This document shows, piece after piece, positions 55,508 through 64,000 of a stretch of DNA of 64,000 bases. The stretch comes from an uncultured Thiotrichales bacterium (GTDB lineage Bacteria > Pseudomonadota > Gammaproteobacteria > CAIRSR01), in NCBI GenBank assembly GCA_903881315.1, contig CAIRSR010000117.1, forward strand, positions 1 through 64,000, written 5' to 3'. Under the pieces are notes generated by a model that saw only the letters and a program-made list of their open reading frames with translations, was not told where the DNA came from and did no database searches. The position numbers and the translations under genes were made by a program. Each line of letters starts with the position of its first letter. Position 1 is the stretch's first letter.

Positions 55508-58500
55508 TGGAGACTAACCGACTTCGGCAACTCTATGAAAAGCTGCGCGAGCAGCTCTTGGATCTGACAAGACGCAATCCGCTACTCAACTATGGGTTAA
55601 AACCACGCTCCAAGCGTTTTCTGCAACTGGTTGACTGCGCTATAGAAAGCGTTTACGAGCGACTGATCGTCGATGTGGCGTCGCTCCCTATCGTCGCGCT
55701 CCCTGAACCAGACAGCGTACCGCCTGATGAACGCAGCCCGGAATTTGTGGCAGCCCTTGCATGGGCGAAGACCACCGATATTGAATACCTAAGCACCATC
55801 GAAGCATTGGAGGCATCAGATGATGCCAGTGAAACATCGTTTGAGAACACAGATCGCGCACTACGAGATCGGGTGCGCATCAAGCGTAACCTTCCACCAC
55901 GAGCTTCACGCAAAGAGATCGATAGGGCTGAACATGCCCGTTCGTTGGGTATCGACCCAAACCTTTCTCTCTGCGAAGAACCGCGTGAACAAGAGCAGCT
56001 CCAGACGCTGAAATATCCAGACGAACTGGTGTCCGTCATGGAGAAGATCGCGGACGATGCCCGCCTGGCGGAGCAAGAAACGGGGCTATCTACCCTGCAT
56101 CTCGCCTTTGGATTTTTGGAGTGGTACGAGAGCGAAAATTCCGACAAGAAGTCGCTCGCACCACTCTTGCTGTTGCCCGTTCGGATAGAGCGTTCCACGG
56201 CACACGGCAAACCCGCATACTCGATAGCAGCAAGTGAAAGTGGTGCAGAGGAAAATCTGAGCCTGCAAAAACGACTAGACAGAGATTTTTCGCGCAAGCT
56301 ACCTGACTTTGCAACAGACGGAGACAACGCGCCCACACCCATCGAAGACTACTTTAAGGGGGTAACGGATGCCATTGATGGTTTGAAGCGCTGGCGGATG
56401 CACCGCTGGCTCGTACTCGGCCACTTCTCGTTTGGTCGGTTTGCTATGTATGCCGATCTGGATGCACAGAATTGGGGAGAGCTGTCAGCGAATCCCCTGG
56501 TTGGGGCACTGCTACGGGGAACCGACCAGAAAGAGGATGCTGCACCCTTGCCCGGCATCCCCGATGATTACCAGATCGATGATCCAAAAATCGAGTCCAT
56601 TGCTCCGCTATTGATCCAAGATGCAGACGCCTCCCAACACAGTGCGCTGGTTGATGTCATGCAGGGTGAGAACTTGGTCATACAGGGCCCGCCCGGCACC
56701 GGCAAGAGTCAGACCATCACGAACATCATCGCCAATGCGCTGGCCAAAGGAAAGACTGTCCTGTTTCTTGCCGAAAAGCAGGCGGCGCTAGAGGTTGTGA
56801 AGCGCCGCCTTGATAACTCAGGGCTTGGTGAGTTTTGCTTGGAACTGCACTCGGACAAAGTCTCTCCAAAGAGCATTATCACAAGCCTAAGAGCACGGAA
56901 TGAGCGAGGATCTGGACAAGATCTACCGGTGGCAAATCAGCGCGGCGACACAGACTGGCTTTCGGCGCGCAATGCTCTAAACACCTACGTCAAGGCCCTT
57001 AACGAGCCTCGTCCCGACGGCGACTCAGCGTTCAAACTTCTCTGGAGCGCCATTTATGGACGTATGGTTTCCCCGGAACTTGCCAGCGAATTCAAGGGGG
57101 TGGAGCTTCCACTCCCTCTTCTGCAAGACCCAGGGCACATACGAACCCTCCGTGCGCAACTGGAAGACTTTAAGCATATTGCGCAAACGTACACAAAGGA
57201 CTGCGGTCATCATCCGGCACAGTCGCCCTGGAAGCAGCTACCCCTTGGGGAAATTCATCGGTACAAAATATCCGCACTGCAAGACGCGATTAACGCACTC
57301 AGGGCGTCACTGGAAGAGGGCCACGCACTCGTTGAGAACAACTCGAGTTACGGCATCACCAGCGAGGAAGACCTCTCGGCAGTAACAGACTTAAGTGCAA
57401 CACTCGGCGAGCCTCCGACACCTGAGGCCGTTGATCAAATCCCTCCCACCGACCTCCCAAGCCTCGAACGGGCGGTACGACTGCGAGCAGAACTAGGCAA
57501 CCTTGAGCATGAACTTAGCAGATTTCCTGCTCTGCAAGGATTGACCGTAGATCGGTTATCCATTGCCTCCTCTCTGCTAGAGACATCGGTCGGAGCGACA
57601 CTAGCCGCTAGTCACCCAGCCGCTGCCCTTGCGACTGTCGAAGAAATCGTCGCTGCTGTCCAGGATGTGGAACCGGCACTAACTAGGCTTGGCGTCACCT
57701 TCACTGCACCAGCGTCACAGGCAACAACAGCCGCCGTCTTGGTCAAGTCACTGTTGGCGATACCTCCGCAGTATCTGCGCTGGATGGTCGAGAACCCCGC
57801 CATCCGCAGAGCAGCTACCATAAACAAAACCACCCTCCGCACAGTGATGAACCACTGGCAAAAGCTGCTTAACGACGAAAACACCTGGGGCCAAAGAGTG
57901 ACGGGTTATCAGGGCAAGGTGCGTCCGTCACCCGCACAACTTAACACGTTTGCTGCAACCCTGAGAAAGACTGGGTTCGGCAAAATCTTCGCAACCCTGT
58001 CGGGCAGCCTCCATACCGCAAGAAATTACTGCACACAACTCGGCATTGAGCAATCCCCCGCAGAACTTGAGGCCCTCAGCGCCCATGTGCAGAACCTGCA
58101 AAGATTTGAGTCAGACATCGAGATGGCAGTAGCCCTCGGTACGGCGTGGAACGCACTTGCCACACCCTCCAAGGGAATTGACCAGGCGGCCACCGAGTGG
58201 AACCAAGCAGACATGGAGTGGAACGAGGCAGTCAAGGCGTGGGAAAGACTCTTTTCGACCGCAAGCACCCTTTCTCAGCAGGGTGACTTGCTCGTAGGAC
58301 GTATACTGAAACTCCCACTGATCGAAATACTCTGCGAATCATCGACACAGCTAAACCGTTTGGCTGGTCTTGACGCAACATCAAAGGCGCTCTTAAACGA
58401 GCAGCCGCTTGAAAAATGCCTCTCCGAGATGCGGCAGTGGATCGCCCTTTTGCAACAGTTTCTTTCTATCGATGCGGAAAAAAGGCTTTCACCAATTGGC

Positions 58501-61410
58501 GCATCGATTAAAGACATTTCAGAGATTCATCGACTAAGGCTACGGCTAGAAGAGACGCGCTCTAATCTCTCGCATTGTGCCTCCGAATCACGCGCTATCG
58601 CTTTGCAGCTTTTTGAGAATAACTTCTCGGCGAAAGAAATCACCACAGCCATTGCTTGGTGCGGTGCTGTGCGTGGCTCCAGGGTACCTGCGTTGATGAA
58701 AGACCACCTTCTTTCCGCAACGCTAACAACTAGCCACCAAGATTTGCGTGAGGTAAAAACACACTGGAACAATATCACTAAAACCCGCCCACCCTTAGTG
58801 AAGGCATTGACACCCTTTGGCACAGAGCAAATCGCAGCCCTTCCAACCAATGAACTGCTGGCGCTACTGCGCGAACTGCCCGACAACGGTGGGGGACTCG
58901 CTGAGTTCCTTAAGCTGCGCTCCCTGCGCAGTACCCTCGAACAAGAGGGTATGAAACCGTTCCTAGATGCGATCGACACGCACCTAATCGAAGCGCATCG
59001 CATCATGGGGATATTCACGATGCTGGTCACGACCAGACGTGCGGGACAAGCACGACAAGGAGAGGGCTTGGCTGACAGTCCTGATGGAACAACGTTGGAT
59101 CGACGCCGACAAACCTTCGCGGATCGCGATCGAGCGAAAATCAAAACCGATCGCGAGATAGTGCGAGCGCACTTGTTAAAGCGCACCCCACCCACCGGAT
59201 CGCAATCTGGGCCTCGCAATACCTGGACGAACATGAGACTCCTTCACAACGAGTTCACTAAGTCCAAACGATTTACTCCGGTTCGACAACTAGTTGCCAG
59301 GGCCGGAGCCGCCATACAGACGCTAACACCCTGTTTTATGATGTCACCACTCTCTCTTGCCAAGTTCGTTGCGCCGAGAAGCCTTCACTTTGATCTGCTG
59401 GTAATTGACGAGGCGTCACAGATGAAACCAGAAGACGCCCTTGGGGGAATGTTCCGCGCCACCCAGCTCGTAGTCGTTGGCGATACGAAGCAACTGCCAC
59501 CTACCGATTTCTTCAGTCGTAGCGGTGGCGAGGCAAACACCTCTAGCGATGAGGATGATGACGACATCGACGCAGAGTCGATCTTGGAGGCCTGCGAGCG
59601 CACGTTCGGAAAGCGGCGAATACTCAAATGGCACTACCGCAGTCGGTGCGAAAGTCTGATCGCCTTTTCTAACCGTGAGTTCTACGAAAACAAACTCATC
59701 ACCTTCCCCATGGCAAAACCAGGTGCCTTCTCGGTCGAGCATGTGCGGGTCAATGGAACCTACCGCACCCGCCAAAACCCCGACGAAGCCGCCGCAATTG
59801 CACGGGCAGCAATCGCGTTCATGCAGCATTTCGCCAATGAGCCTGAAGAAAGCTTGCCAACCTTAGGGATCGTTGCCATCAACACCGAGCAGCGCGATTT
59901 CATCAATGACGAACTAGCCAGGATGGGGAGCGGCGATAAACTTGTGGAACAGTATCGTCAGAAGGCGGAAGCGAAGAGTGAACCGCTGTTCATCAAGAAT
60001 CTAGAGAATGTCCAGGGGGACGAGCGCGATCACATCTTCATATCCATGACCTATGGTTGTAAGCACGGCGAGCCAGCCATGGCGCAACGCTTCGGCCCCA
60101 TCAATGGCAAACAAGGCCACCGCAGGCTAAACGTCTTGTTTACGCGCGCACGGGCTCGGATTGGCCTCTTCACCTCCTTTGGCTCGGAGGATGTACGACC
60201 CGCTGACGGCAGTTCAGAAGGCGTGACAGTATTAAAGCGCTACCTGGAGTACGCTGAAACGCGGGGACAGGCCTTCGGACGCCAAACTGGTCGCGAAGCA
60301 GATAGTGCTTTCGAGATCGCGGTCGCCAAACAACTGCGTACGAAGGGGTACCAGATCGATCTCCAAATCGGTGTTTCTGGCTATCGAATCGATCTGGGTA
60401 TCCGGCACCCGGATCGTCCCGAGCACTTTTTGGCAGGTGTCGAGTGCGATGGTGCGACTTACCACTCAAGCAAGAGTGCGCGGGACAGAGATCGACTGCG
60501 CGAGGAGATCCTGAAAAGCCTTGGCTGGCACATCGTCCGTGTGTGGTCTACTGATTGGTTCGACAACCCTGCGTTGGAGACCGAGAAGCTCGCACGAAAA
60601 TTGGAGGAACTACGCACCAAACCAACACCTCGTTCTAACTCCTATCCACCGTTGCATGGGTTGGTTCTCAATTGGGAAACTGAAAGTGCCCGTGACACGG
60701 ATACAACCACCTCAGCGCCTTCGAATGACACTGAGGTCAAACGTAAGGCTACCAATAACCGTGCGGAGAATAAACCAGGGACTCCCCAGTCACCTCCTTT
60801 GGTTCAGCCCCCACGAACTGCAGAAACACCGAAATCCAAACCGAAGGGCGTAGACATCCCATTGATAACCGCGCCCAGCGTTGTATCACCACTGTCGTCT
60901 GTCAGTCATGCAACCTACTCGATCGCCAATCCTACAGACATCGGACGTCCTGAACGCGATCGCTTCTTCGATCCCGACTATAAAGCCATACTCAAACGGA
61001 TGATCGCGCATGTAGTCAGGATAGAAGGCCCCATCTTTGAAAACCTGCTCGTCGATCGTATTGCGCGGGCGCATGGACTTATGCGTTCTGGGAATAAGAT
61101 CAGGGATCGGGTTATCAGCTTGCTTCGGGATGTGGATCGGGTGGACGAAAACGGACATAAAGTGATCTGGCCACAAGGAAAGAAGCCTGGAATTGTCCAT
61201 CCCTATCGGAAGGATCCGTCGGGAACGCGAAAGCACGACGACGTGCCTGCCGAGGAACTCGCGGCGATTGCCCTCCCGTTCGTTCAGCTACGGTTAGGCG
61301 ACGAAGAAATTTTGAGAAAGATGGCTGACGAGTTCTTACTCGGTCGGCTGCACAAACTCACCAGGCAACGATTTACCAAAGCGATTCAGATCGCCAAAGG
61401 TTCAGGATAG
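55465..61410 (+). CDS. Giant DUF4011-SF1 helicase-Vsr-like nuclease-DUF3320 protein
   Basis: This single protein has 1981 residues. Domains: DUF4011 near residues 17-300 (LLDLTRRNPLLNYG at the start); helicase Walker A QGPPGTGKSQT near 407-415; a long, partly coiled insert of about 900 residues; Walker B LLVIDEASQM near 1312-1320 and VVGDTKQLPPT near 1337; second RecA-like domain to about 1570 (WHYRSRC, NVLFTRARARIGLF); a nuclease domain of the Vsr/MTES_1575 type near 1615-1712 (YRIDLGIRH, AGVECDGATYHSS, IVRVWSTDWF); a low-complexity linker; DUF3320 near 1828-1981. Domain sets of this kind are linked to antiphage defence; I recall a single-gene system called Hhe with this architecture. It stands alone with a GAGAGAG site before its ATG. 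Confidence 0.88.
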   Translation: MNQPSQETGVLENPLETNRLRQLYEKLREQLLDLTRRNPLLNYGLKPRSKRFLQLVDCAIESVYERLIVDVASLPIVALPEPDSVPPDERSPEFVAALAWAKTTDIEYLSTIEALEASDDASETSFENTDRALRDRVRIKRNLPPRASRKEIDRAEHARSLGIDPNLSLCEEPREQEQLQTLKYPDELVSVMEKIADDARLAEQETGLSTLHLAFGFLEWYESENSDKKSLAPLLLLPVRIERSTAHGKPAYSIAASESGAEENLSLQKRLDRDFSRKLPDFATDGDNAPTPIEDYFKGVTDAIDGLKRWRMHRWLVLGHFSFGRFAMYADLDAQNWGELSANPLVGALLRGTDQKEDAAPLPGIPDDYQIDDPKIESIAPLLIQDADASQHSALVDVMQGENLVIQGPPGTGKSQTITNIIANALAKGKTVLFLAEKQAALEVVKRRLDNSGLGEFCLELHSDKVSPKSIITSLRARNERGSGQDLPVANQRGDTDWLSARNALNTYVKALNEPRPDGDSAFKLLWSAIYGRMVSPELASEFKGVELPLPLLQDPGHIRTLRAQLEDFKHIAQTYTKDCGHHPAQSPWKQLPLGEIHRYKISALQDAINALRASLEEGHALVENNSSYGITSEEDLSAVTDLSATLGEPPTPEAVDQIPPTDLPSLERAVRLRAELGNLEHELSRFPALQGLTVDRLSIASSLLETSVGATLAASHPAAALATVEEIVAAVQDVEPALTRLGVTFTAPASQATTAAVLVKSLLAIPPQYLRWMVENPAIRRAATINKTTLRTVMNHWQKLLNDENTWGQRVTGYQGKVRPSPAQLNTFAATLRKTGFGKIFATLSGSLHTARNYCTQLGIEQSPAELEALSAHVQNLQRFESDIEMAVALGTAWNALATPSKGIDQAATEWNQADMEWNEAVKAWERLFSTASTLSQQGDLLVGRILKLPLIEILCESSTQLNRLAGLDATSKALLNEQPLEKCLSEMRQWIALLQQFLSIDAEKRLSPIGASIKDISEIHRLRLRLEETRSNLSHCASESRAIALQLFENNFSAKEITTAIAWCGAVRGSRVPALMKDHLLSATLTTSHQDLREVKTHWNNITKTRPPLVKALTPFGTEQIAALPTNELLALLRELPDNGGGLAEFLKLRSLRSTLEQEGMKPFLDAIDTHLIEAHRIMGIFTMLVTTRRAGQARQGEGLADSPDGTTLDRRRQTFADRDRAKIKTDREIVRAHLLKRTPPTGSQSGPRNTWTNMRLLHNEFTKSKRFTPVRQLVARAGAAIQTLTPCFMMSPLSLAKFVAPRSLHFDLLVIDEASQMKPEDALGGMFRATQLVVVGDTKQLPPTDFFSRSGGEANTSSDEDDDDIDAESILEACERTFGKRRILKWHYRSRCESLIAFSNREFYENKLITFPMAKPGAFSVEHVRVNGTYRTRQNPDEAAAIARAAIAFMQHFANEPEESLPTLGIVAINTEQRDFINDELARMGSGDKLVEQYRQKAEAKSEPLFIKNLENVQGDERDHIFISMTYGCKHGEPAMAQRFGPINGKQGHRRLNVLFTRARARIGLFTSFGSEDVRPADGSSEGVTVLKRYLEYAETRGQAFGRQTGREADSAFEIAVAKQLRTKGYQIDLQIGVSGYRIDLGIRHPDRPEHFLAGVECDGATYHSSKSARDRDRLREEILKSLGWHIVRVWSTDWFDNPALETEKLARKLEELRTKPTPRSNSYPPLHGLVLNWETESARDTDTTTSAPSNDTEVKRKATNNRAENKPGTPQSPPLVQPPRTAETPKSKPKGVDIPLITAPSVVSPLSSVSHATYSIANPTDIGRPERDRFFDPDYKAILKRMIAHVVRIEGPIFENLLVDRIARAHGLMRSGNKIRDRVISLLRDVDRVDENGHKVIWPQGKKPGIVHPYRKDPSGTRKHDDVPAEELAAIALPFVQLRLGDEEILRKMADEFLLGRLHKLTRQRFTKAIQIAKGSG

Positions 61411-61572
61411 CGCTAGGATTGGCGCACAGCATGACCAGATCAGCAGATCTCCATCGAGAAATCATAGGCGAGGGGCAGCATCCATCAGCACATTGCGCGG
61501 CATCCTTTCCCACAAATTGAGATCTGCCGTTAGTCTGGAATCTTCTGTGACGGCGCTTTATTCTACTCACCC

Positions 61573-64000
61573 TCACCCCCCAGCACGACCAATCAATTGC
61601 GTCGCCTCTTCCACATCCACCGTGACCAACCGCGACACACCAGGCTCTTGGGTGGTGATACCAATCAGGTGATCGGCCATCTCCATGGTCTTCTTGTTGT
61701 GGGTGATAAAGATAAACTGCACCATCGAAGACATTTCCTGCACCATGTTACAGAAACGACCCACATTGGCCTCGTCCAGGGGCGCGTCCACCTCATCGAG
61801 TAGACAAACCGGCGAGGGGTTGATCTGAAAAATAGAGAAGACCAAAGCCACCGCAGTCAGCGCCTTCTCCCCACCAGAAAGTAAATGAATGGTGCTGTTC
61901 CGCTTGCCGGGTGGTCGCGCCATAATGGTCACACCCGTCTCTAGGAGTTCCTCTCCGGTTAGTTCTAACGACGCATGACCCCCACCGAAAAGACGCGGAA
62001 AGGTAGCCTTCAGGCCATCGTTTACCTGGTTAAAGGTCTCTTGGAAACGCTGGCGGGTCTCGCGATCGATGCGCCGAATCGCGCCCTCTAGGGTCTCTAC
62101 GGCGGTAGAGAGATCCGCATGCTGGGCTTCTAGGTATTGCGAGCGTTCGGCGGCGGCACTATGTTCCTCAATTGCCGCAAGATTGATTGCCCCAAGACGT
62201 TGGATCTGACGCGCCAATTGATCAAGCCGCTCCTGCCAGGCATCCTCGGTAATCTGCGCGGGCAGGGTGGGCAGAACCTCGGGCAGAAGAATCTCAAGCT
62301 CCGCCGCCTGTTCTTCAATCCCACGCGCCCGCACTACCACTTCTTGGTGGGCGATACGAGTCTGCGTCAGCTCCGCCCGTCGCTCCTCAACCACACGTTC
62401 GTTTTCAGTGCGGGCGCGTTCCAATTCACGCAAACGGTGATTGCTATCTTCTAGCTGGTGCCGTGCGCGGTTTAATTGTTCCTCTGCCTCCAAGCGCGTC
62501 GCCAGTCGCTCCTGTAGCTCCTCGGTAAAGCCATCGATCGGGGTCTCGGCGTTCTCTAACGCCTCCTGAAGCACCTCGACCTGCTCGGTCAAATCGTTCC
62601 TGCGCGTCTCTGCTCGCGCAAGACTCGCGTGCATCGCCTCTAGGCGACTACTGACGCTGCGCGCCTCTAGCGCCAAGCGATGGGCCTCGGTGCGGGCGAG
62701 GGCTGCCGCAGCGCGTGTCCTCTCGACCGCCGAGCGCACGTCGCTACGCGCCTGGGTCAGCGTCTCCTGTTCGGCATTGAGCGCGTCCACCTGCTCCAAT
62801 GCCTCATGCAGACGGTCACGCACCTCTGCCGAGCGCTCGGTGTTCTGTTGGATATGATCCGCCACCTCAGCAAGGTCGCGCTGCAATTGGGAAACACGCG
62901 CCTGGATCTGCTCCAAACGCGCCTGCTGCGAACCCAAACGGGTGCGCAGATCCGAATGAACCCGCGCCCCGTCATGAACCGCTGCCGCAGCACGCTCACG
63001 ATCATGCTCGAGTGCTGCCAACTGGGCCCGACCTTCCTCTAGTGCCACCGCCTGTGTTTCTACCTGTTCTTCGGCGGCCTCTAGTGAGATACGCAACTGA
63101 CGGATCTCTTGCTCACGCGCGAGCAGGCCAGTGTGGGCATCGGAATCACGCACCACCCGCAACCACTCTCGCCCCAACCACACACCATCGGGCGTTACCA
63201 CCGACTCCCCCACCGCCAGCGTATCGCGCAACGCCAAGGCGTGTGGCAACGAGGGCGCGGTATAGACGCCAGCGAGTAGCCCCGCCACCGACCACGGGGC
63301 ACGAACCTGATCCACCAGCCGTGGCGCGGTGCTCGCTGCGGGGGGAGGCAATCCTCCGGCAACCGCCGACCACAGACCAAGCCCCCCCTTGTGCAGATCG
63401 GCGGTCTTCTGTGCCACTACCGCGAGATCAGGGACACACACCGCCTCTAGGTGTGGGCCAAGCACCACCTCAACCGCACGCTCCCAGCCTTGAGCCACCT
63501 CTAGCGCCTCCGCAAAACGCGGGGCATGAGATAGACCATGGCGCACCAACCAATCCACCACAGCACCTTTTCCCTTACCAAGCGCCGCTTGCTGAAGGGT
63601 CTCCATGGAGGTGAGCCGACCACGCAAGTGCTGCAAGCGGTGGCGTATTTGATCAAGCTCGGTGCTGAGGTGATGATTCGTGTTGCGCTGGGTTGCAACC
63701 GCTTGATTCGCGTCAACGAGGGACGCAGCCAAGGACTCTTGATGGATGTCGTGGCTCTCGAGTAGTCCCTCCATGCGCTCGACCTCCGCTTCTAGCGGGG
63801 ACGGGTCGATGTTGGCCGCTTCTTTTTCAAGGCGCTGCCGACGCAAGACAAGCTCGCCTTGTTGTTGTTCGATGTAGGTGAGATGGGCGCGCTCTACCTG
63901 GGCCGCCTGAAGCGGCGCTTGACCCGCACGACTAAGCTCTTCCCAGCGCTCTTGCCACTCGGCCAGCGCCTCTTCCGCCACGGTCAGGTCAACCGAGGTC
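61573..64000 (-). CDS. smc: Chromosome segregation protein SMC (partial, N-terminus beyond the window)
   Basis: SMC proteins are dimeric ATPases that fold and segregate chromosomes. The visible 809 or so residues hold part of the first coiled coil, the hinge (GPHLEAVCVPDLAVVAQKTADLHKG and WSVAGLLAGVY, about 140-270 residues from the visible end), the second coiled coil, and the C-terminal head with the ABC signature LLSGGEKALTAVALVFSI and Walker B VCLLDEVDAPLDEANVGRF. About 360 N-terminal residues, including Walker A, lie beyond base 64000. The 162 bases between this gene and the convergent helicase-nuclease stop hold no visible terminator. Confidence 0.96.
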   Translation of the reverse strand, partial: TSVDLTVAEEALAEWQERWEELSRAGQAPLQAAQVERAHLTYIEQQQGELVLRRQRLEKEAANIDPSPLEAEVERMEGLLESHDIHQESLAASLVDANQAVATQRNTNHHLSTELDQIRHRLQHLRGRLTSMETLQQAALGKGKGAVVDWLVRHGLSHAPRFAEALEVAQGWERAVEVVLGPHLEAVCVPDLAVVAQKTADLHKGGLGLWSAVAGGLPPPAASTAPRLVDQVRAPWSVAGLLAGVYTAPSLPHALALRDTLAVGESVVTPDGVWLGREWLRVVRDSDAHTGLLAREQEIRQLRISLEAAEEQVETQAVALEEGRAQLAALEHDRERAAAAVHDGARVHSDLRTRLGSQQARLEQIQARVSQLQRDLAEVADHIQQNTERSAEVRDRLHEALEQVDALNAEQETLTQARSDVRSAVERTRAAAALARTEAHRLALEARSVSSRLEAMHASLARAETRRNDLTEQVEVLQEALENAETPIDGFTEELQERLATRLEAEEQLNRARHQLEDSNHRLRELERARTENERVVEERRAELTQTRIAHQEVVVRARGIEEQAAELEILLPEVLPTLPAQITEDAWQERLDQLARQIQRLGAINLAAIEEHSAAAERSQYLEAQHADLSTAVETLEGAIRRIDRETRQRFQETFNQVNDGLKATFPRLFGGGHASLELTGEELLETGVTIMARPPGKRNSTIHLLSGGEKALTAVALVFSIFQINPSPVCLLDEVDAPLDEANVGRFCNMVQEMSSMVQFIFITHNKKTMEMADHLIGITTQEPGVSRLVTVDVEEATQLIGRAGG

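Noticed and set aside
61411-61572. Right-hand attachment site or direct repeat for a mobile island holding the helicase gene
   Set aside because: No integrase, no tRNA and no repeat shared with the 54.8-55.4 kb region could be seen.
62799-63614. 271-codon plus-strand frame opposite smc, rich in Pro, Ala and His
   Set aside because: Composition follows from the antisense of the SMC hinge and coiled coil; no start site or homology.

Overview
The window looks like a contiguous piece of a gammaproteobacterial chromosome of moderately high GC content, almost all of it housekeeping genes. The evidence is gene content and order: an rpmF-plsX-fabH-fabD-fabG-acpP-fabF lipid cluster, a 14-gene nuoA-N operon with separate nuoC and nuoD, an atpIB(E)FHAGDC operon followed by glmU and glmS, and a cutA-tlpA-aroQ-accB-accC block. 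A two-subunit pyruvate carboxylase and the isoaspartyl methyltransferase-rhodanese-tolC neighbourhood fit free-living environmental gammaproteobacteria. I cannot name the genus. There is no rRNA, tRNA, CRISPR array or insertion sequence that I can recognise.

Layout. Bases 1-5.7 kb (minus strand) hold the fatty-acid and phospholipid initiation operon; fabF runs off the left edge. Bases 5.9-19 kb (plus strand) hold a Sel1-repeat lipoprotein, the two pyruvate carboxylase subunits, a stand-alone zinc-binding CZB protein framed by RNA hairpins, maf, rsmD, a ferritin-like protein, a PIMT-like methyltransferase, a rhodanese, a TolC-type outer-membrane channel, cutA, a TlpA-type thioredoxin, aroQ and accBC. 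Bases 19-34.7 kb (minus) are rfbB plus nuoN to nuoA, with a good sigma70-type promoter just upstream of nuoA. Bases 34.9-39.5 kb (minus) encode a 1525-residue lipoprotein with four long internal repeats and Ig-like domains. Bases 39.6-45.7 kb (minus) hold a frameshifted ligA, glmS, glmU and an FKBP-type isomerase. Bases 45.8-52.9 kb (minus) are the ATP synthase operon, bounded by a promoter and a strong terminator hairpin.

The right end (53.1-64 kb) has a D-amino-acid aminotransferase, type III pantothenate kinase (coaX), a 0.7 kb gene-poor stretch with two promoter-like signals, a 1981-residue single-gene helicase-nuclease (DUF4011, SF1 helicase, Vsr-like nuclease, DUF3320) of a type associated with antiphage defence, and the C-terminal two thirds of smc.

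The main oddities are the absence of atpE (the c-ring subunit) from an otherwise complete ATP synthase operon, a one-base frameshift of ligA in a run of seven G, the four-fold repeat lipoprotein, the giant helicase-nuclease with its unusual leader region, and a long near-perfect hairpin after the CZB gene. Promoter and hairpin calls were made by eye. Start codons were chosen from Shine-Dalgarno spacing and the expected family N-termini.
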